DNA of 64,000 nt, from positions 1 to 64,000 of the forward strand of contig CAKURW010000002.1 in NCBI GenBank assembly GCA_934675795.1. Direction: 5' to 3'. Made by a program: the position numbers and the translations under genes. The notes below the pieces were generated by a model. It had not been told where the DNA came from. It ran no database searches and was given only the letters and a program-made list of their open reading frames with translations. This DNA comes from an uncultured Collinsella sp. Its GTDB lineage: Bacteria; Actinomycetota; Coriobacteriia; Coriobacteriales; Coriobacteriaceae. Positions 44,033 to 53,946 of this stretch are shown piece after piece; within the stretch, counting starts at the first letter, position 1, and every line of letters starts with the position of its first letter.

Positions 44033-44458
44033 ATGAACAAGTTGAGGACGCTTGCCGACGTGTTGCGCCAGGCTGGCTTTGCGCGCATCACGGGCCTGTT
44101 TCTTGTGTTCTATCTGCTGTGCTCGACGGCCGTCTGGCTGTCCGAGCCCACGACCCTAACGTTTGGCGACGGCCTGTGGTTTAGCTTTGAGACCGTGTCG
44201 ACGATCGGCTTTGGCGATATTCCGGCCGAGACGCCGGTTGCCCGCGCGATTACCGTCGTCCTGAGCGTCATCAGCATCTTCTACATCGCCATGCTCACGG
44301 GTGTGGCGGCGAACTACTGCAATACGCTCATCAAGATGCGCCAAAAGGACACCATGGCGCGCTTTATGGACGATCTTGAGCATTTGGAAGAGCTCGATCG
44401 CGACGAGCTCGCCGACCTGTCGCGCCGTGTGCGCGAGTACCGTCGCCGGCAACGCTAG
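44033..44458 (+). CDS. Two-segment potassium channel protein
   Basis: A 141-residue protein with two membrane segments (about 16-37 and 71-95) around the selectivity filter STIGFGDI, with a cytoplasmic helical tail rich in charged residues (DDLEHLEELDRDELADLSRRV). It is a KcsA/Ktr-like ion channel without an RCK domain. ATG 44033 has AAAGGGG; upstream in-frame codons lack a site. Next gene starts 36 bases on. Confidence 0.8.
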   Translation: MNKLRTLADVLRQAGFARITGLFLVFYLLCSTAVWLSEPTTLTFGDGLWFSFETVSTIGFGDIPAETPVARAITVVLSVISIFYIAMLTGVAANYCNTLIKMRQKDTMARFMDDLEHLEELDRDELADLSRRVREYRRRQR

Positions 44459-44494
44459 AACGGGCGCCGCGTGTCACGACGAGGGGGACTGAAT

Positions 44495-45028
44495 ATGAAT
44501 ATCACGGTATACCTGGGTGCCAGCGTCGGCAATGACCCGGCGTTTCTGCCTGCAGTGCGAGAGCTCGGCACGTGGATTGGCTCCAACGGGCATGCGCTGG
44601 TGTACGGTGGGTCCAAGTCGGGCCTGATGGGCGCGCTTGCCGATAGCGTGCTCGATGCTGGCGGGCATGTGACGGGCGTTGAGCCGAGCTTTTTTATCGA
44701 GGCCGAGTTTCAGCACGATGGCATCGACGACCTTATCGTGACGAGTGACATGGCCGAGCGTAAGGCCAAGATGATCGAGCTCGGCGACGCGTTCATCGCC
44801 TTCCCGGGCGGTACGGGCACGCTCGAGGAGATTGCCGAGGTCATGTCCGCCGTGTCGTTGGGGCACTTGAGTGCGCCGTGCATTCTGTACAACCTCGGGG
44901 GCTACTACAACGACCTCAAGGCGCTGCTCGAGCACATGATCGATAAGGGCTTATCGAGCCCGCAGCGCCAGCACGGCATCTACTTTGCCGACGATTTGCG
45001 CGAGATTGCCTCGATTATTACCGGATAA
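44495..45028 (+). CDS. LOG/TIGR00730-family nucleotide phosphoribohydrolase
   Basis: A 177-residue Rossmann-like enzyme. VYLGASVGNDPAF and VYGGSKSGLMGALAD form the nucleotide site; AFIAFPGGTGTLEEIAEV carries the PGGxGTxxE catalytic motif. LOG enzymes remove ribose phosphate from N6-modified AMP. Probably co-transcribed with the channel gene. A GAGGGGG site precedes the ATG. Confidence 0.88.
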   Translation: MNITVYLGASVGNDPAFLPAVRELGTWIGSNGHALVYGGSKSGLMGALADSVLDAGGHVTGVEPSFFIEAEFQHDGIDDLIVTSDMAERKAKMIELGDAFIAFPGGTGTLEEIAEVMSAVSLGHLSAPCILYNLGGYYNDLKALLEHMIDKGLSSPQRQHGIYFADDLREIASIITG

Positions 45029-45153
45029 GTCTTGAGCCTGCCCCACTATGACTCCCAATGGTGCCGTTTGCGGCGCAGACGGTTGGCTCGTTCGGGCAAC
45101 GCTCGCCCTACAATAAAACGCATCCTTGTCGATTTTGACCGCGGGAGGACCCG

Positions 45154-46458
45154 ATGAATAGTCTTGCAAAACCCAAAAACCGTGCGCTGTTTTTAGTGAG
45201 CGTTGCCGTGACCGGTGCGTTCGCAGGCGCCGCGGTCTGGCTGTTCTTTTTTGCGATGGAGCACGGTATCGACTATCTGTGGACCGAGATTCCGCACGCG
45301 CTGGGCGTCGCTTCGCCCGAGCTTGCCAGCGGCCCGTTTGGCTTTTTGCCGTACCCGTTTTTTGTCTGCTTGCTGGGCGGTCTGTTAATTGGTCTGTACG
45401 AAAAGATGACAGGCACCAAGACCAATGACCTCAACCAGGTGATGGCTAAGGTTAAGCAAGACGGGCGCTACCCGTACGACAACCTGGGCAAGCTTTCGCT
45501 CGCGGCATTGCTGCCGCTGCTGTTTGGCGGAAGCATTGGACCGGAGGCCGGCCTGACCGGCGTTATCGCCGGTCTGTGCAGCTGGGTCGGCGACCGCATG
45601 CGTCGCTTTGGCGCCGAGTTTAGGGAGCTCACGCTGCTGGGTACCCAGGCTGCCCTGACGGCGCTCTTTACCGCGCCCGTCTTTGGCTTTGTGGCGCCGC
45701 TTGCCGGTAGCGCCGACGGCCAGGGCGAAGACGCCGACGATGAGTCCATGTCCGGCGAGATCACCATCAAGCTGCCCAAGGCGCAAAAGACGGTGGTCTA
45801 CGGCATTGCGATTGCCGGCGGCCTGGGCACCTACCTGCTGCTCGGCCAGCTCATGGGCGGCGGCATGGGCATGCCCAGGTTCGAGGCTGCCGTGGTGGGC
45901 AACTTGGAGCTTACCTGGCTCGTCCCTCTGTCGTTGATCGGAACAATCTGCGGCTGGCTGTACTTTGTCTCTGAGCACACGAGCGAAGCGCTTGCCCATG
46001 CAATAGGGGAGCGTCCTGTCGTCAAGGCCATGCTAGCCGGTCTGGCGCTCGCCATCTGCGGCACGGTCCTGCCCTACACCATGTTTGCCGGCGAGACTCA
46101 GGCCGACGTGCTCATGGAAACCTACCTGACCATTCCCGCTGGCGTGCTTATCGCGACCGGTCTGGTCAAGGCCATGCTGACCCCCGCCCTCATCAACCTT
46201 GGTTGGCGCGGCGGTCACTTCTTCCCGGTTATCTTCTCGGGCGTAAGCCTGGGCTACGGACTGGCCATCCTCACCGGCGCCGATCCGGTCTTTTGCGTCG
46301 CCGTCTGCACGGCATCGACGATGGGTGCGGTCATGCGTCAGCCGGTCATGGTCGTGGGCCTGCTGCTCATGTGCTTCCCACTCAAGGGTATCGTCTGCAT
46401 GATCATCGCCGCCGTTATCGCCGCCGGCATTCCGCTGCCCAAGCCGCTGCGCAAGTAG
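45154..46458 (+). CDS. ClC-family chloride channel or antiporter
   Basis: A 434-residue integral membrane protein with about ten membrane segments. The ClC signatures appear as GGSIGPEAGLTGVIAGL (family GREGP) and GWRGGHFFPVIFSGVSLGYG (GxFxP type). The region around 190-205 is an acidic cytoplasmic loop (DGQGEDADDE). It may exchange Cl- or F- for protons. GGGAGG precedes ATG 45154. Confidence 0.85.
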   Translation: MNSLAKPKNRALFLVSVAVTGAFAGAAVWLFFFAMEHGIDYLWTEIPHALGVASPELASGPFGFLPYPFFVCLLGGLLIGLYEKMTGTKTNDLNQVMAKVKQDGRYPYDNLGKLSLAALLPLLFGGSIGPEAGLTGVIAGLCSWVGDRMRRFGAEFRELTLLGTQAALTALFTAPVFGFVAPLAGSADGQGEDADDESMSGEITIKLPKAQKTVVYGIAIAGGLGTYLLLGQLMGGGMGMPRFEAAVVGNLELTWLVPLSLIGTICGWLYFVSEHTSEALAHAIGERPVVKAMLAGLALAICGTVLPYTMFAGETQADVLMETYLTIPAGVLIATGLVKAMLTPALINLGWRGGHFFPVIFSGVSLGYGLAILTGADPVFCVAVCTASTMGAVMRQPVMVVGLLLMCFPLKGIVCMIIAAVIAAGIPLPKPLRK

Positions 46459-46495
46459 CACGGTTAATCGCGAGTCAACTCCAGAGGGGCACGAG

Positions 46496-47287
46496 ATGAT
46501 CCTGTACTTTAGCGCGACGGGGAACAGCGAACATGTGGCGCGTCGCATTGCAGCGGCGACAGACGACAAGGTTGTGTCGATTGAGCGCTTTGATGCCGAG
46601 ATCCTTCACCTTGCTGTGATGGAAGGCCCCTGTCGGCTGGGGTTTGTCGCCCCGGTATACGCCTGGGGCTTGCCGACGCCAATGATCGAGTTTTTGAAGA
46701 CTGCCGACCTGTCGATTGCTGCCGGTGCAAAGGGCGACGAGCGCCCCTATACGTTCTATGTCTCGACGTACGGTTCGACGACCGGGCAATCGGCCAAGTT
46801 CGCCTGCGATCTGCTGCACGAGCGTGGGCTCGAGTTAGATGCGGCGATGAGCGTCAAGATGCCTGATACCTGGACGCCTGTTTTCGACCTGTCTGACCCT
46901 CAAAAGGTTGAGGGTATCAATAGGGCTGCTGAGGCGCAGATTGATGCTGTGATCGAGGCGGTGCGGGAGCGGCGCACGGGCAATATGATGCGCCATCGCG
47001 TGCCCCTGTTTGCATCGTGCGCGTATCATGCGTTTGGGCTGCCGCGTATGCAGCAGACGAGCAAGTTTGCCGTCGATGCTAGCCGCTGCGTCGGGTGTAG
47101 CCTCTGCGCTAAGCGCTGCCCCATGGCGGCGATTGAGATGCGCGACGGCCTTCCCGTCTGGACAAAGCCGGAGTGCGCAGCCTGCCTTCGTTGCCTGCAC
47201 TGTTGTCCCAAATTTGCCATCTCGCACGGTAAGCGCACGGCATCCCACGGTCAGTACAGGCATCCCAAGCCAGGTGTGAGGATGTAG
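46496..47287 (+). CDS. EFR1-family ferredoxin (flavodoxin-like plus 4Fe-4S)
   Basis: A 263-residue redox protein. Residues 1-170 form a flavodoxin-like domain (ILYFSATGNSEHVARRIAAAT, FVAPVYAWGLPTPMIEFL, STYGSTTGQSA). The C-terminal part has two 4Fe-4S motifs: CVGCSLCAKRCP and CAACLRCLHCCP. This is the EFR1 architecture of gut anaerobes, moving electrons between flavin and clusters. AGAGGGG precedes the ATG. Confidence 0.88.
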   Translation: MILYFSATGNSEHVARRIAAATDDKVVSIERFDAEILHLAVMEGPCRLGFVAPVYAWGLPTPMIEFLKTADLSIAAGAKGDERPYTFYVSTYGSTTGQSAKFACDLLHERGLELDAAMSVKMPDTWTPVFDLSDPQKVEGINRAAEAQIDAVIEAVRERRTGNMMRHRVPLFASCAYHAFGLPRMQQTSKFAVDASRCVGCSLCAKRCPMAAIEMRDGLPVWTKPECAACLRCLHCCPKFAISHGKRTASHGQYRHPKPGVRM

Positions 47288-47302
47288 CGGCTGCTGGCCG
47301 CG

Positions 47303-48178
47303 CTACTTCCAAACTGCGAGCGCTGCAGTGCCCAGGACGATGAGAGCGAGACCGATGGCGCTGCGTCGTGAGAGTTTTTCGTTGAATGCCAGGCGCGCAA
47401 ATAGTACCGATACGATAATCGATAGTTTGTCGATCTGCACCACGACGCTCACCTGACCTGTGGCGATGGCGTAGTAGCACAGCAGCCACGATGCGCCAGT
47501 CGCAATGCCCGATGCCGCGAGAAATACGAGTTCGTAGCGGTCTACGTGCACGGCTTGGCCCATCTTGCCTTTAGCTGCCACGATTGCCCATGCCATAACC
47601 AGTACCACACAGGTACGGATTGCCGTGGCCAGGTTGGACTCGACGCCTTCGATGCCAACCTTGGCAAGGATGGACGTGAGCGCTGCGAACACGGCGGCGC
47701 CGAGGGCGTAAGCGAGCCAGGTCCGGTCTTGCTGCCGCTCGGGTCCGGCAGACTGCTTCTTCTCGATCATTAAAAACGTGCCGAGGGTGATGACAGCAGT
47801 TCCCACGAGCTTAACCGCAAGGTTGCTCGTCTCGCCAAAAAGCACGATGGCGATCAGTGCAGCGAGTACGGTGCTCATCTTGTCGACCGGTACGACCTTA
47901 TTGACGTCTCCGATGCCCAACGCCTTAAAGTAACAGATCCACGAAGCACCGGTAGCGAGTCCCGAGAGGACGAGAAAGAGCCAAGATCTGGGTTCGATGC
48001 TGCCGATGGTTCCAATGGATCCAGAAATGCCCGCCATTGCCCAGGCGAAAACGAGCACCACGCAGGTGCGAATGGCCGTCGCGACATCGGAGTCGGTCTG
48101 CTTGATGCCGCATTTGGCCAGGACAGATGTGACGCCGGCAAAGAAAGCCGACACAAATGCTGCTGCGACCCACGACAC
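47303..48178 (-). CDS. EamA/DMT-family transporter
   Basis: A 291-residue protein with ten membrane segments in two homologous halves: the same string AIRTCVVLV occurs in both (about 35-45 and 183-192), with GATGASW and KVVPVDKMSTVLA/VVVQIDKLSIIVS in both. Members export amino acids or metabolites. GTG 48178 has AGGAGG 10 bases upstream. Convergent with EFR1, only 15 bases apart. Confidence 0.85.
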   Translation of the reverse strand: MSWVAAAFVSAFFAGVTSVLAKCGIKQTDSDVATAIRTCVVLVFAWAMAGISGSIGTIGSIEPRSWLFLVLSGLATGASWICYFKALGIGDVNKVVPVDKMSTVLAALIAIVLFGETSNLAVKLVGTAVITLGTFLMIEKKQSAGPERQQDRTWLAYALGAAVFAALTSILAKVGIEGVESNLATAIRTCVVLVMAWAIVAAKGKMGQAVHVDRYELVFLAASGIATGASWLLCYYAIATGQVSVVVQIDKLSIIVSVLFARLAFNEKLSRRSAIGLALIVLGTAALAVWK

Positions 48179-48246
48179 GGGTTGAGCGCCTCCTCAAAAA
48201 AGACCACGCCAGATCTATGGCGCATGTCCAATGATACCGCGCTTGC

Positions 48247-48954
48247 CTATAGGTTGCGTGCCCGGTAGACCTTGGTGCTGATGGCGCAGCTGACAGCGCC
48301 AAGGACGACCGTTGCCAGCGCGGCAATTCCTGCGCACAGGAAGCCAAGAACGGAAGGATCGGGATTCGCCCCGGCAATCATCGACATGAGCTGGTTGCTG
48401 ATGGGGTTGAATGAGTTTAGCGTGACCATGATAAGGCACATGTATAGGGCGTATAGACCAACGGATAGGCGTTGCGCCTTCATGTGTTCAAATCGAAAGA
48501 ACAGAGGCAGTACCAAAAACACCGCCATGAGGGAGAAAAGCATCGATATTGCCGAGGCGATTGCGGTCTCAAAGACGGTCTCTCCCGTGGAGGGGATACC
48601 CACGCTGTTTAAGATCGGGATGGCGACGATACTCAACAGCACGGCCGCGCACGTCATGATGACCGAGAAAATAGTGATGCACAGGTAGCGTGCGCTGACG
48701 ATGTCTTTGCGTGAGATGGGCAGCGTTGCCCGATAGCGCTCCCATCCGTTTTGGTTGTCGAGCCCGGCCAGCGACGTCATGGCCATGATGGGCGACATGG
48801 CACTGATCGCGAAGGCGCCGGCGGCGCTCATATCGGAATCACCATTCGATGCCCTGACGGCGGTCAGCACGACGAAGATGAACAGGCCGACACCTGCGAT
48901 GCTCGGGACGAGCGTGCGAACGATGGCGAGCTCGGACATAAAGGCGCGTTTCAT
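48247..48954 (-). CDS. ABC-2 transporter permease
   Basis: A 235-residue protein with six membrane segments: e.g. LVPSIAGVGLFIFVVLTAV, later LCITIFSVIMTCAAVLLSIV and VLGFLCAGIAALATVVLGAV, and an outside or cytoplasmic loop with NGWERYRATLPISRKDIVSARY, a typical ABC-2 coupling helix region. Its ATG overlaps the ATPase stop by 4 bases. With the GntR gene it forms a YtrA-type operon exporting an unknown substrate. Confidence 0.8.
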   Translation of the reverse strand: MKRAFMSELAIVRTLVPSIAGVGLFIFVVLTAVRASNGDSDMSAAGAFAISAMSPIMAMTSLAGLDNQNGWERYRATLPISRKDIVSARYLCITIFSVIMTCAAVLLSIVAIPILNSVGIPSTGETVFETAIASAISMLFSLMAVFLVLPLFFRFEHMKAQRLSVGLYALYMCLIMVTLNSFNPISNQLMSMIAGANPDPSVLGFLCAGIAALATVVLGAVSCAISTKVYRARNL

Positions 48955-49832
48955 TTCGAAGCCCCTTTCAGCATGAGGCGAAGATAGTCATCAATGGTTG
49001 TCCGATCGCAGGGAATCTCTGGGAAGGCCTCGAGCGTTTCGCGACGGTTGGGCACGAGTACGTCCACGCTGTAGGCGTGGCGGGCGGCACGGGCACCTTC
49101 GACGCAAGCCATAAGCTCGGCGGCCTGTGCTTGGGTACAGTGGGCGATGCCAGCTCGGTCGGTAATGTCCTCGCGCGGCAGATCAAACACAATCGAGCCG
49201 TTATCGATGCAGATGACGCGGTCGGCGGCGCGATCGAGGTCAGACGTAATGTGGCTCGAGAGCAGCACGCTGTGCTGGCCGTCGGCGACAAAGGCAAGCA
49301 GCTCATCAAGCAGCTCCTCGCGTGCCATGGGATCAAGCCCCGCGGTGGCTTCGTCCAAAACGAGCAGCTTGGCCTGGTGGCTGAGCGCGCAGGCAAGCTG
49401 CAGCTTCATGCCCATGCCGCGGGAGAGGTCCTTGACCTTTGTCTTGGGATCGAGGCCAAATCGGTCGATGAGGCTGGCGAAGGTGTCGTGGCTCCAGGTG
49501 GGGTACGCCGGGCTTACGAGTGCCTCAACTTCGGTCACCTTGAGTGTGGAAGGGAAGGGGCATGTGTCCAGCACGAGGCCGACACGAGTGTGCAAGCAGC
49601 GCTGCGCTTCATCGGGCGCGTCGGCGCCACAGTGCTGCCCAAACAGGTGCACTTCGCCGGCATCGAGCTTTATAAGCCCAAGCGCGGCGCGAATCGTCGT
49701 GGTTTTGCCGGCGCCGTTTGCGCCCACAAAGCCAACAATCTGGCCGGGCTCCACGGCGAGCGTGACATCGCGTAGTGAAAAGCGGTCGCTCACACGGCGT
49801 GAGATACCTTTGAGTTCTAGCAAGTTCTGCAT
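48951..49832 (-). CDS. ABC transporter ATP-binding protein
   Basis: A 293-residue ATPase: Walker A FVGANGAGKTTTIR (about 36-48), Q-loop replaced by a DTCPFPSTLKVTEVEALV region, signature DLSRGMGMKLQLACAL, Walker B LLVLDEATAGLDPMAREELL, then SSHITSDLD. The C-terminal 75 residues form the small domain usual for BcrA/YtrB-like exporters. Middle gene of the GntR operon, 23 bases after the regulator. Confidence 0.88.
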   Translation of the reverse strand: MQNLLELKGISRRVSDRFSLRDVTLAVEPGQIVGFVGANGAGKTTTIRAALGLIKLDAGEVHLFGQHCGADAPDEAQRCLHTRVGLVLDTCPFPSTLKVTEVEALVSPAYPTWSHDTFASLIDRFGLDPKTKVKDLSRGMGMKLQLACALSHQAKLLVLDEATAGLDPMAREELLDELLAFVADGQHSVLLSSHITSDLDRAADRVICIDNGSIVFDLPREDITDRAGIAHCTQAQAAELMACVEGARAARHAYSVDVLVPNRRETLEAFPEIPCDRTTIDDYLRLMLKGASK

Positions 49833-49855
49833 GGTATAGCCTTTCTTGCAGATGG

Positions 49856-50236
49856 CTACTGCATGGTTTCGGGGGCTACCAGGTCGAGCATCTCGTGCAG
49901 CTTGTCGCGTGTGACGCCCAGGGTTTCGGCTTGGCTTGCCGCTTTCGCAAGTAGCTCTTCGATATGGCAGAGCTGGTTTTCGCGCAAGAGCTCCTGGTTG
50001 CCCTCGGCGACAAAACAGCCCTTGCCCTGCACGGTGCAGATAAAACCGAGCTGCTCCAGGTCGGCGTAGGCGCGCTTGGTGGTGATGACGCTCACGCCAA
50101 GGTCGCTCGCGAGTGCACGGATGCTGGGGAGTTTGGCTCCCGCAGCGAGCGTTCCCGAAAGGATCTGGGCTTTGACCTGCGAGGATATTTGTTCGTAGAT
50201 GGGCTTATCGCTCGAATTGGATAGGATGATGTCCAC
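49856..50236 (-). CDS. GntR-family regulator, YtrA subfamily
   Basis: A 126-residue repressor: the winged helix (KPIYEQISSQVKAQILSG, LPSIRALASDLGVSVITTKRAY, GFICTVQGKGCFVAEG) and a short C-terminal dimer helix. This compact form is YtrA-like and always sits before ABC exporters it represses. GTG 50236 follows AAGGAG. The inverted repeat at 50264-50297 is its probable operator. Confidence 0.9.
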   Translation of the reverse strand: MDIILSNSSDKPIYEQISSQVKAQILSGTLAAGAKLPSIRALASDLGVSVITTKRAYADLEQLGFICTVQGKGCFVAEGNQELLRENQLCHIEELLAKAASQAETLGVTRDKLHEMLDLVAPETMQ

Positions 50237-50263
50237 AGCGGCTCCTTAGCTGATGGGCTACAC

Positions 50264-50297
50264 GTGTATATAACCGGTAAACACAGTATATATACAC
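50264..50297 (-). promoter_or_regulatory. Operator-promoter of the GntR/ABC operon
   Basis: GTGTATATA faces TATATACAC with 16 bases between them. On the minus strand a TTGTGC and a TATACT box, 18 apart, overlap the far arm, so a bound GntR protein would block the promoter. Confidence 0.55.
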
Positions 50298-50347
50298 TAT
50301 GCACAGTTGCACAAGAGACAAATTCGGATTGTCAGCGCGTTCATTCA

Positions 50348-50570
50348 TCTCAATCTGTAACATCTGGAACCGATTTGGACGGCTACCTGTTACAGATTGA
50401 GATTTTGCTGGCGGGCCCCACTTGGTTGTCTCAATCTGTAACAACTGGAGAAGATTTTGGCTGCTAGATGTTACAGATTTAGATCTTTCTGGGACGCCCA
50501 CCTGTTTGTCTAAATCTGTAACAGGAAGAGGTTCAAAAACCGTCTAGATGTTACAGATCGAGACAAACTG
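50348..50570. repeat. Three tandem 80-bp hairpin units
   Basis: Units start at 50348, 50430 and 50510. Each has AATCTGTAACA and, about 35 bases on, TGTTACAGAT as its inverted complement; arms are 14-16 bases (unit 1 perfect). Loops differ between units; spacers share a GGGC/GGGACGCCCAC...TTGTCT pattern. No coding frame spans it. It lies between the GntR operon and prfC. Confidence 0.75.
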
Positions 50571-50708
50571 CTGCGGAGTGTCGCCATCGACTGCTACCCT
50601 AGGCCCCAACTGATGAATTTGTCCTGATAGGTGCCCTATGCCGAGATTTCGCGGCTACAATAGTACGGTTACATCGACGTAATGCACTTAATGCAAGAAA
50701 GGATCCGC

Positions 50709-52322
<1,614 letters not shown>

Positions 52323-52328
52323 CGCATT

Positions 52329-52366
52329 GGCGCGGTGGTCCTGTGGGGCTGCCGCGCCGTTTGTTT
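52329..52366 (+). terminator. Terminator behind prfC
   Basis: GGCGCGG pairs with CCGCGCC, followed by GTTTGTTT. Confidence 0.6.
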
Positions 52367-52422
52367 GCCTTATGCCGCGCGAGCGGCTATCATACCCACC
52401 GTCGTCTCAAGACCGGGGCGTC

Positions 52423-52476
52423 CGAGCAGTTCGGGTCCGATATCCTGCTCGTTAAACCTAAAACCAAAGGAGTACA
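52423..52476 (+). promoter_or_regulatory. Candidate preQ1-I-like riboswitch
   Basis: CGAGCAG (52423-52429) pairs perfectly with CTGCTCG (52445-52451). The 15-base loop starts TTCGGGTCC, and an A-rich tail (TTAAACCTAAAACCAAAGGAG) containing the ribosome site follows. Loop GGGT can pair with tail ACC to form an H-type pseudoknot that would mask the ribosome site. Stem, short loop and A-rich tail resemble preQ1-I. The gene behind it is a predicted queuosine precursor transporter, which fits. Seen by eye only. Confidence 0.4.
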
Positions 52477-52478
52477 TA

Positions 52479-53201
52479 ATGATCAAGAAGGTCATGGAGG
52501 ACTACAAGGTCCTGTTGCGGAGCATTCCCGCGGCAACGGTTTCTCTGTTTTTCGTGAGTGTCATCATGATGAACCTGCTGGCCAACAAAGAGCTCATCAG
52601 CCTGCCGTATCTGGCACTCGATTGCGGCTTTGTGGTGAGCTGGGTCTCGTTTTTGTGCCAGGACATGATCTGCAAGCGCTTTGGCGCCAAGGCATCCATC
52701 AAAATCTCTATCCTCGCGCTGCTGGTCAACCTGGCCGTGAGCTTGTGCTTTTGGGCATGTTCGCTCACGCCCGGCATGTGGGGCGCCTACTACGACACGG
52801 GCATGATCGAGGTCAACACCGCCCTTAACGCCACCATCGGCGGCACCTGGTACGTGGTGCTGGGCTCTTCGCTGGCAATGCTCGTTTCTGCCGTGGTTAA
52901 CTCCACGCTCAACCAGTCGCTCGGCCGTATGCTCAAGAAGAATAACTTTGCGAGCTTTGCCTTCCGTTCCTATGTGTCCACGGGTGTTGGCCAGTTTATC
53001 GACAACCTGGTCTTCGCCATCGTGGTGAGCCACACGTTCTTTGGTTGGACCTGGGTGCAGGTCCTCATGTGCTCGCTGACCGGCGCTGTTGCCGAGCTGC
53101 TGTGCGAGGTCTTCCTGAGCCCCGTGGGCTACAAGGTCGTGCGCGGCTGGGAGCGCGAGAACGTGGGCTCCGAGTACCTCGAGCGCCACGCAACCGCCTA
53201 A
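52479..53201 (+). CDS. VUT-family (YhhQ-like) queuosine precursor transporter
   Basis: A 240-residue protein with about six membrane segments. Typical VUT pieces: SLFFVSVIMMNLLANKEL, QDMICKRFGAKASIKIS, and RSYVSTGVGQFIDNLVFAIVV (the conserved S...GQFxDxxxF motif). YhhQ/QueT-like proteins import 7-deazaguanine precursors for queuosine tRNA modification. AAAGGAG lies 8 bases before ATG 52479. Confidence 0.8.
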   Translation: MIKKVMEDYKVLLRSIPAATVSLFFVSVIMMNLLANKELISLPYLALDCGFVVSWVSFLCQDMICKRFGAKASIKISILALLVNLAVSLCFWACSLTPGMWGAYYDTGMIEVNTALNATIGGTWYVVLGSSLAMLVSAVVNSTLNQSLGRMLKKNNFASFAFRSYVSTGVGQFIDNLVFAIVVSHTFFGWTWVQVLMCSLTGAVAELLCEVFLSPVGYKVVRGWERENVGSEYLERHATA

Positions 53202-53210
53202 GGAGCAAGT

Positions 53211-53891
53211 ATGCGGGTTTTGATCACGGGCGCTTCGGGCGGTATCGGAGCCGCATGCGTGCAGCGTTTTTTAGACGAGGGCCACGAGGTCGTTGGCTTT
53301 GATCTTTTGCCGGCGGCGATCGAACACGAGCGCTACCGCCATCTGATCGTTGATGTCCGCGAGCCGGACTCGTTTCCAGGCGATCTTGAGCCCCAGGTAA
53401 TCGTGAACGTTGCCGGTACGCAGGATTCGGCCGATGATATCGCCGCCAACCTGTGTGGCACCATCAACGTGACCGAGTGCTACGCCTTTGTGGGGGAGGG
53501 GCTTGCCGCCAAGCCGGCGCCGGCTATCAGATCCGTGGTCAATGTGGGGTCGGCGAGCGGGCATACGGGATCGGAGTTTCCCGCCTATGCCGCCAGCAAG
53601 GGCGGCGTTATCGCCTACACCAAGAACCTTGCAAACCGCCTGGCACCGCAGGCTATCGCCAACAGTGTGGACCCGGGTGGCGTTATCACGCCGCTCAACC
53701 GTTGCGTGATGGAAGACGAACACCTGTGGAGCCAGATTATGGAGCTCACGCCGCTTAGGCGCTGGGCCACTGCCCAAGAGATCGCCGAGTGGATCTACTT
53801 TGTGGGCGTGACCAACCGGTTTATGACCGGGCAGAGCCTGCTGATCGATGGCGGCGAGGCCGGCCGTACCCAGTTTATCTGGCCCGAGTAG
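53211..53891 (+). CDS. Short-chain dehydrogenase/reductase
   Basis: A 226-residue Rossmann enzyme: TGASGGIGAACVQRF (cofactor loop), VDVRE and NVAGTQ, catalytic Ser in NVGSASGHTG, YAASKGG with the YxxxK pair, NSVDPGGVITPL, and TGQSLLIDGGEA at the end. The AAGGAG site precedes ATG 53211. It starts 9 bases after the VUT gene and may be co-transcribed. Substrate unknown. Confidence 0.88.
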   Translation: MRVLITGASGGIGAACVQRFLDEGHEVVGFDLLPAAIEHERYRHLIVDVREPDSFPGDLEPQVIVNVAGTQDSADDIAANLCGTINVTECYAFVGEGLAAKPAPAIRSVVNVGSASGHTGSEFPAYAASKGGVIAYTKNLANRLAPQAIANSVDPGGVITPLNRCVMEDEHLWSQIMELTPLRRWATAQEIAEWIYFVGVTNRFMTGQSLLIDGGEAGRTQFIWPE

Positions 53892-53893
53892 CA

Positions 53894-53933
53894 AAATGCG
53901 CCCGATGGCAAGATTGCCGTCGGGCGCATTTTT
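53894..53933. terminator. Bidirectional terminator
   Basis: AAATGCGCCCGA-TGGCAA pairs with TTGCCG-TCGGGCGCATTT, followed by further Ts. It serves the SDR gene and the convergent ung. Confidence 0.85.
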
Positions 53934-53946
53934 GATGTATCGATTT

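Noticed and set aside
50348-50570. CRISPR array
   Set aside because: Units are 80 bases with inverted arms, only three units, and no cas genes nearby.
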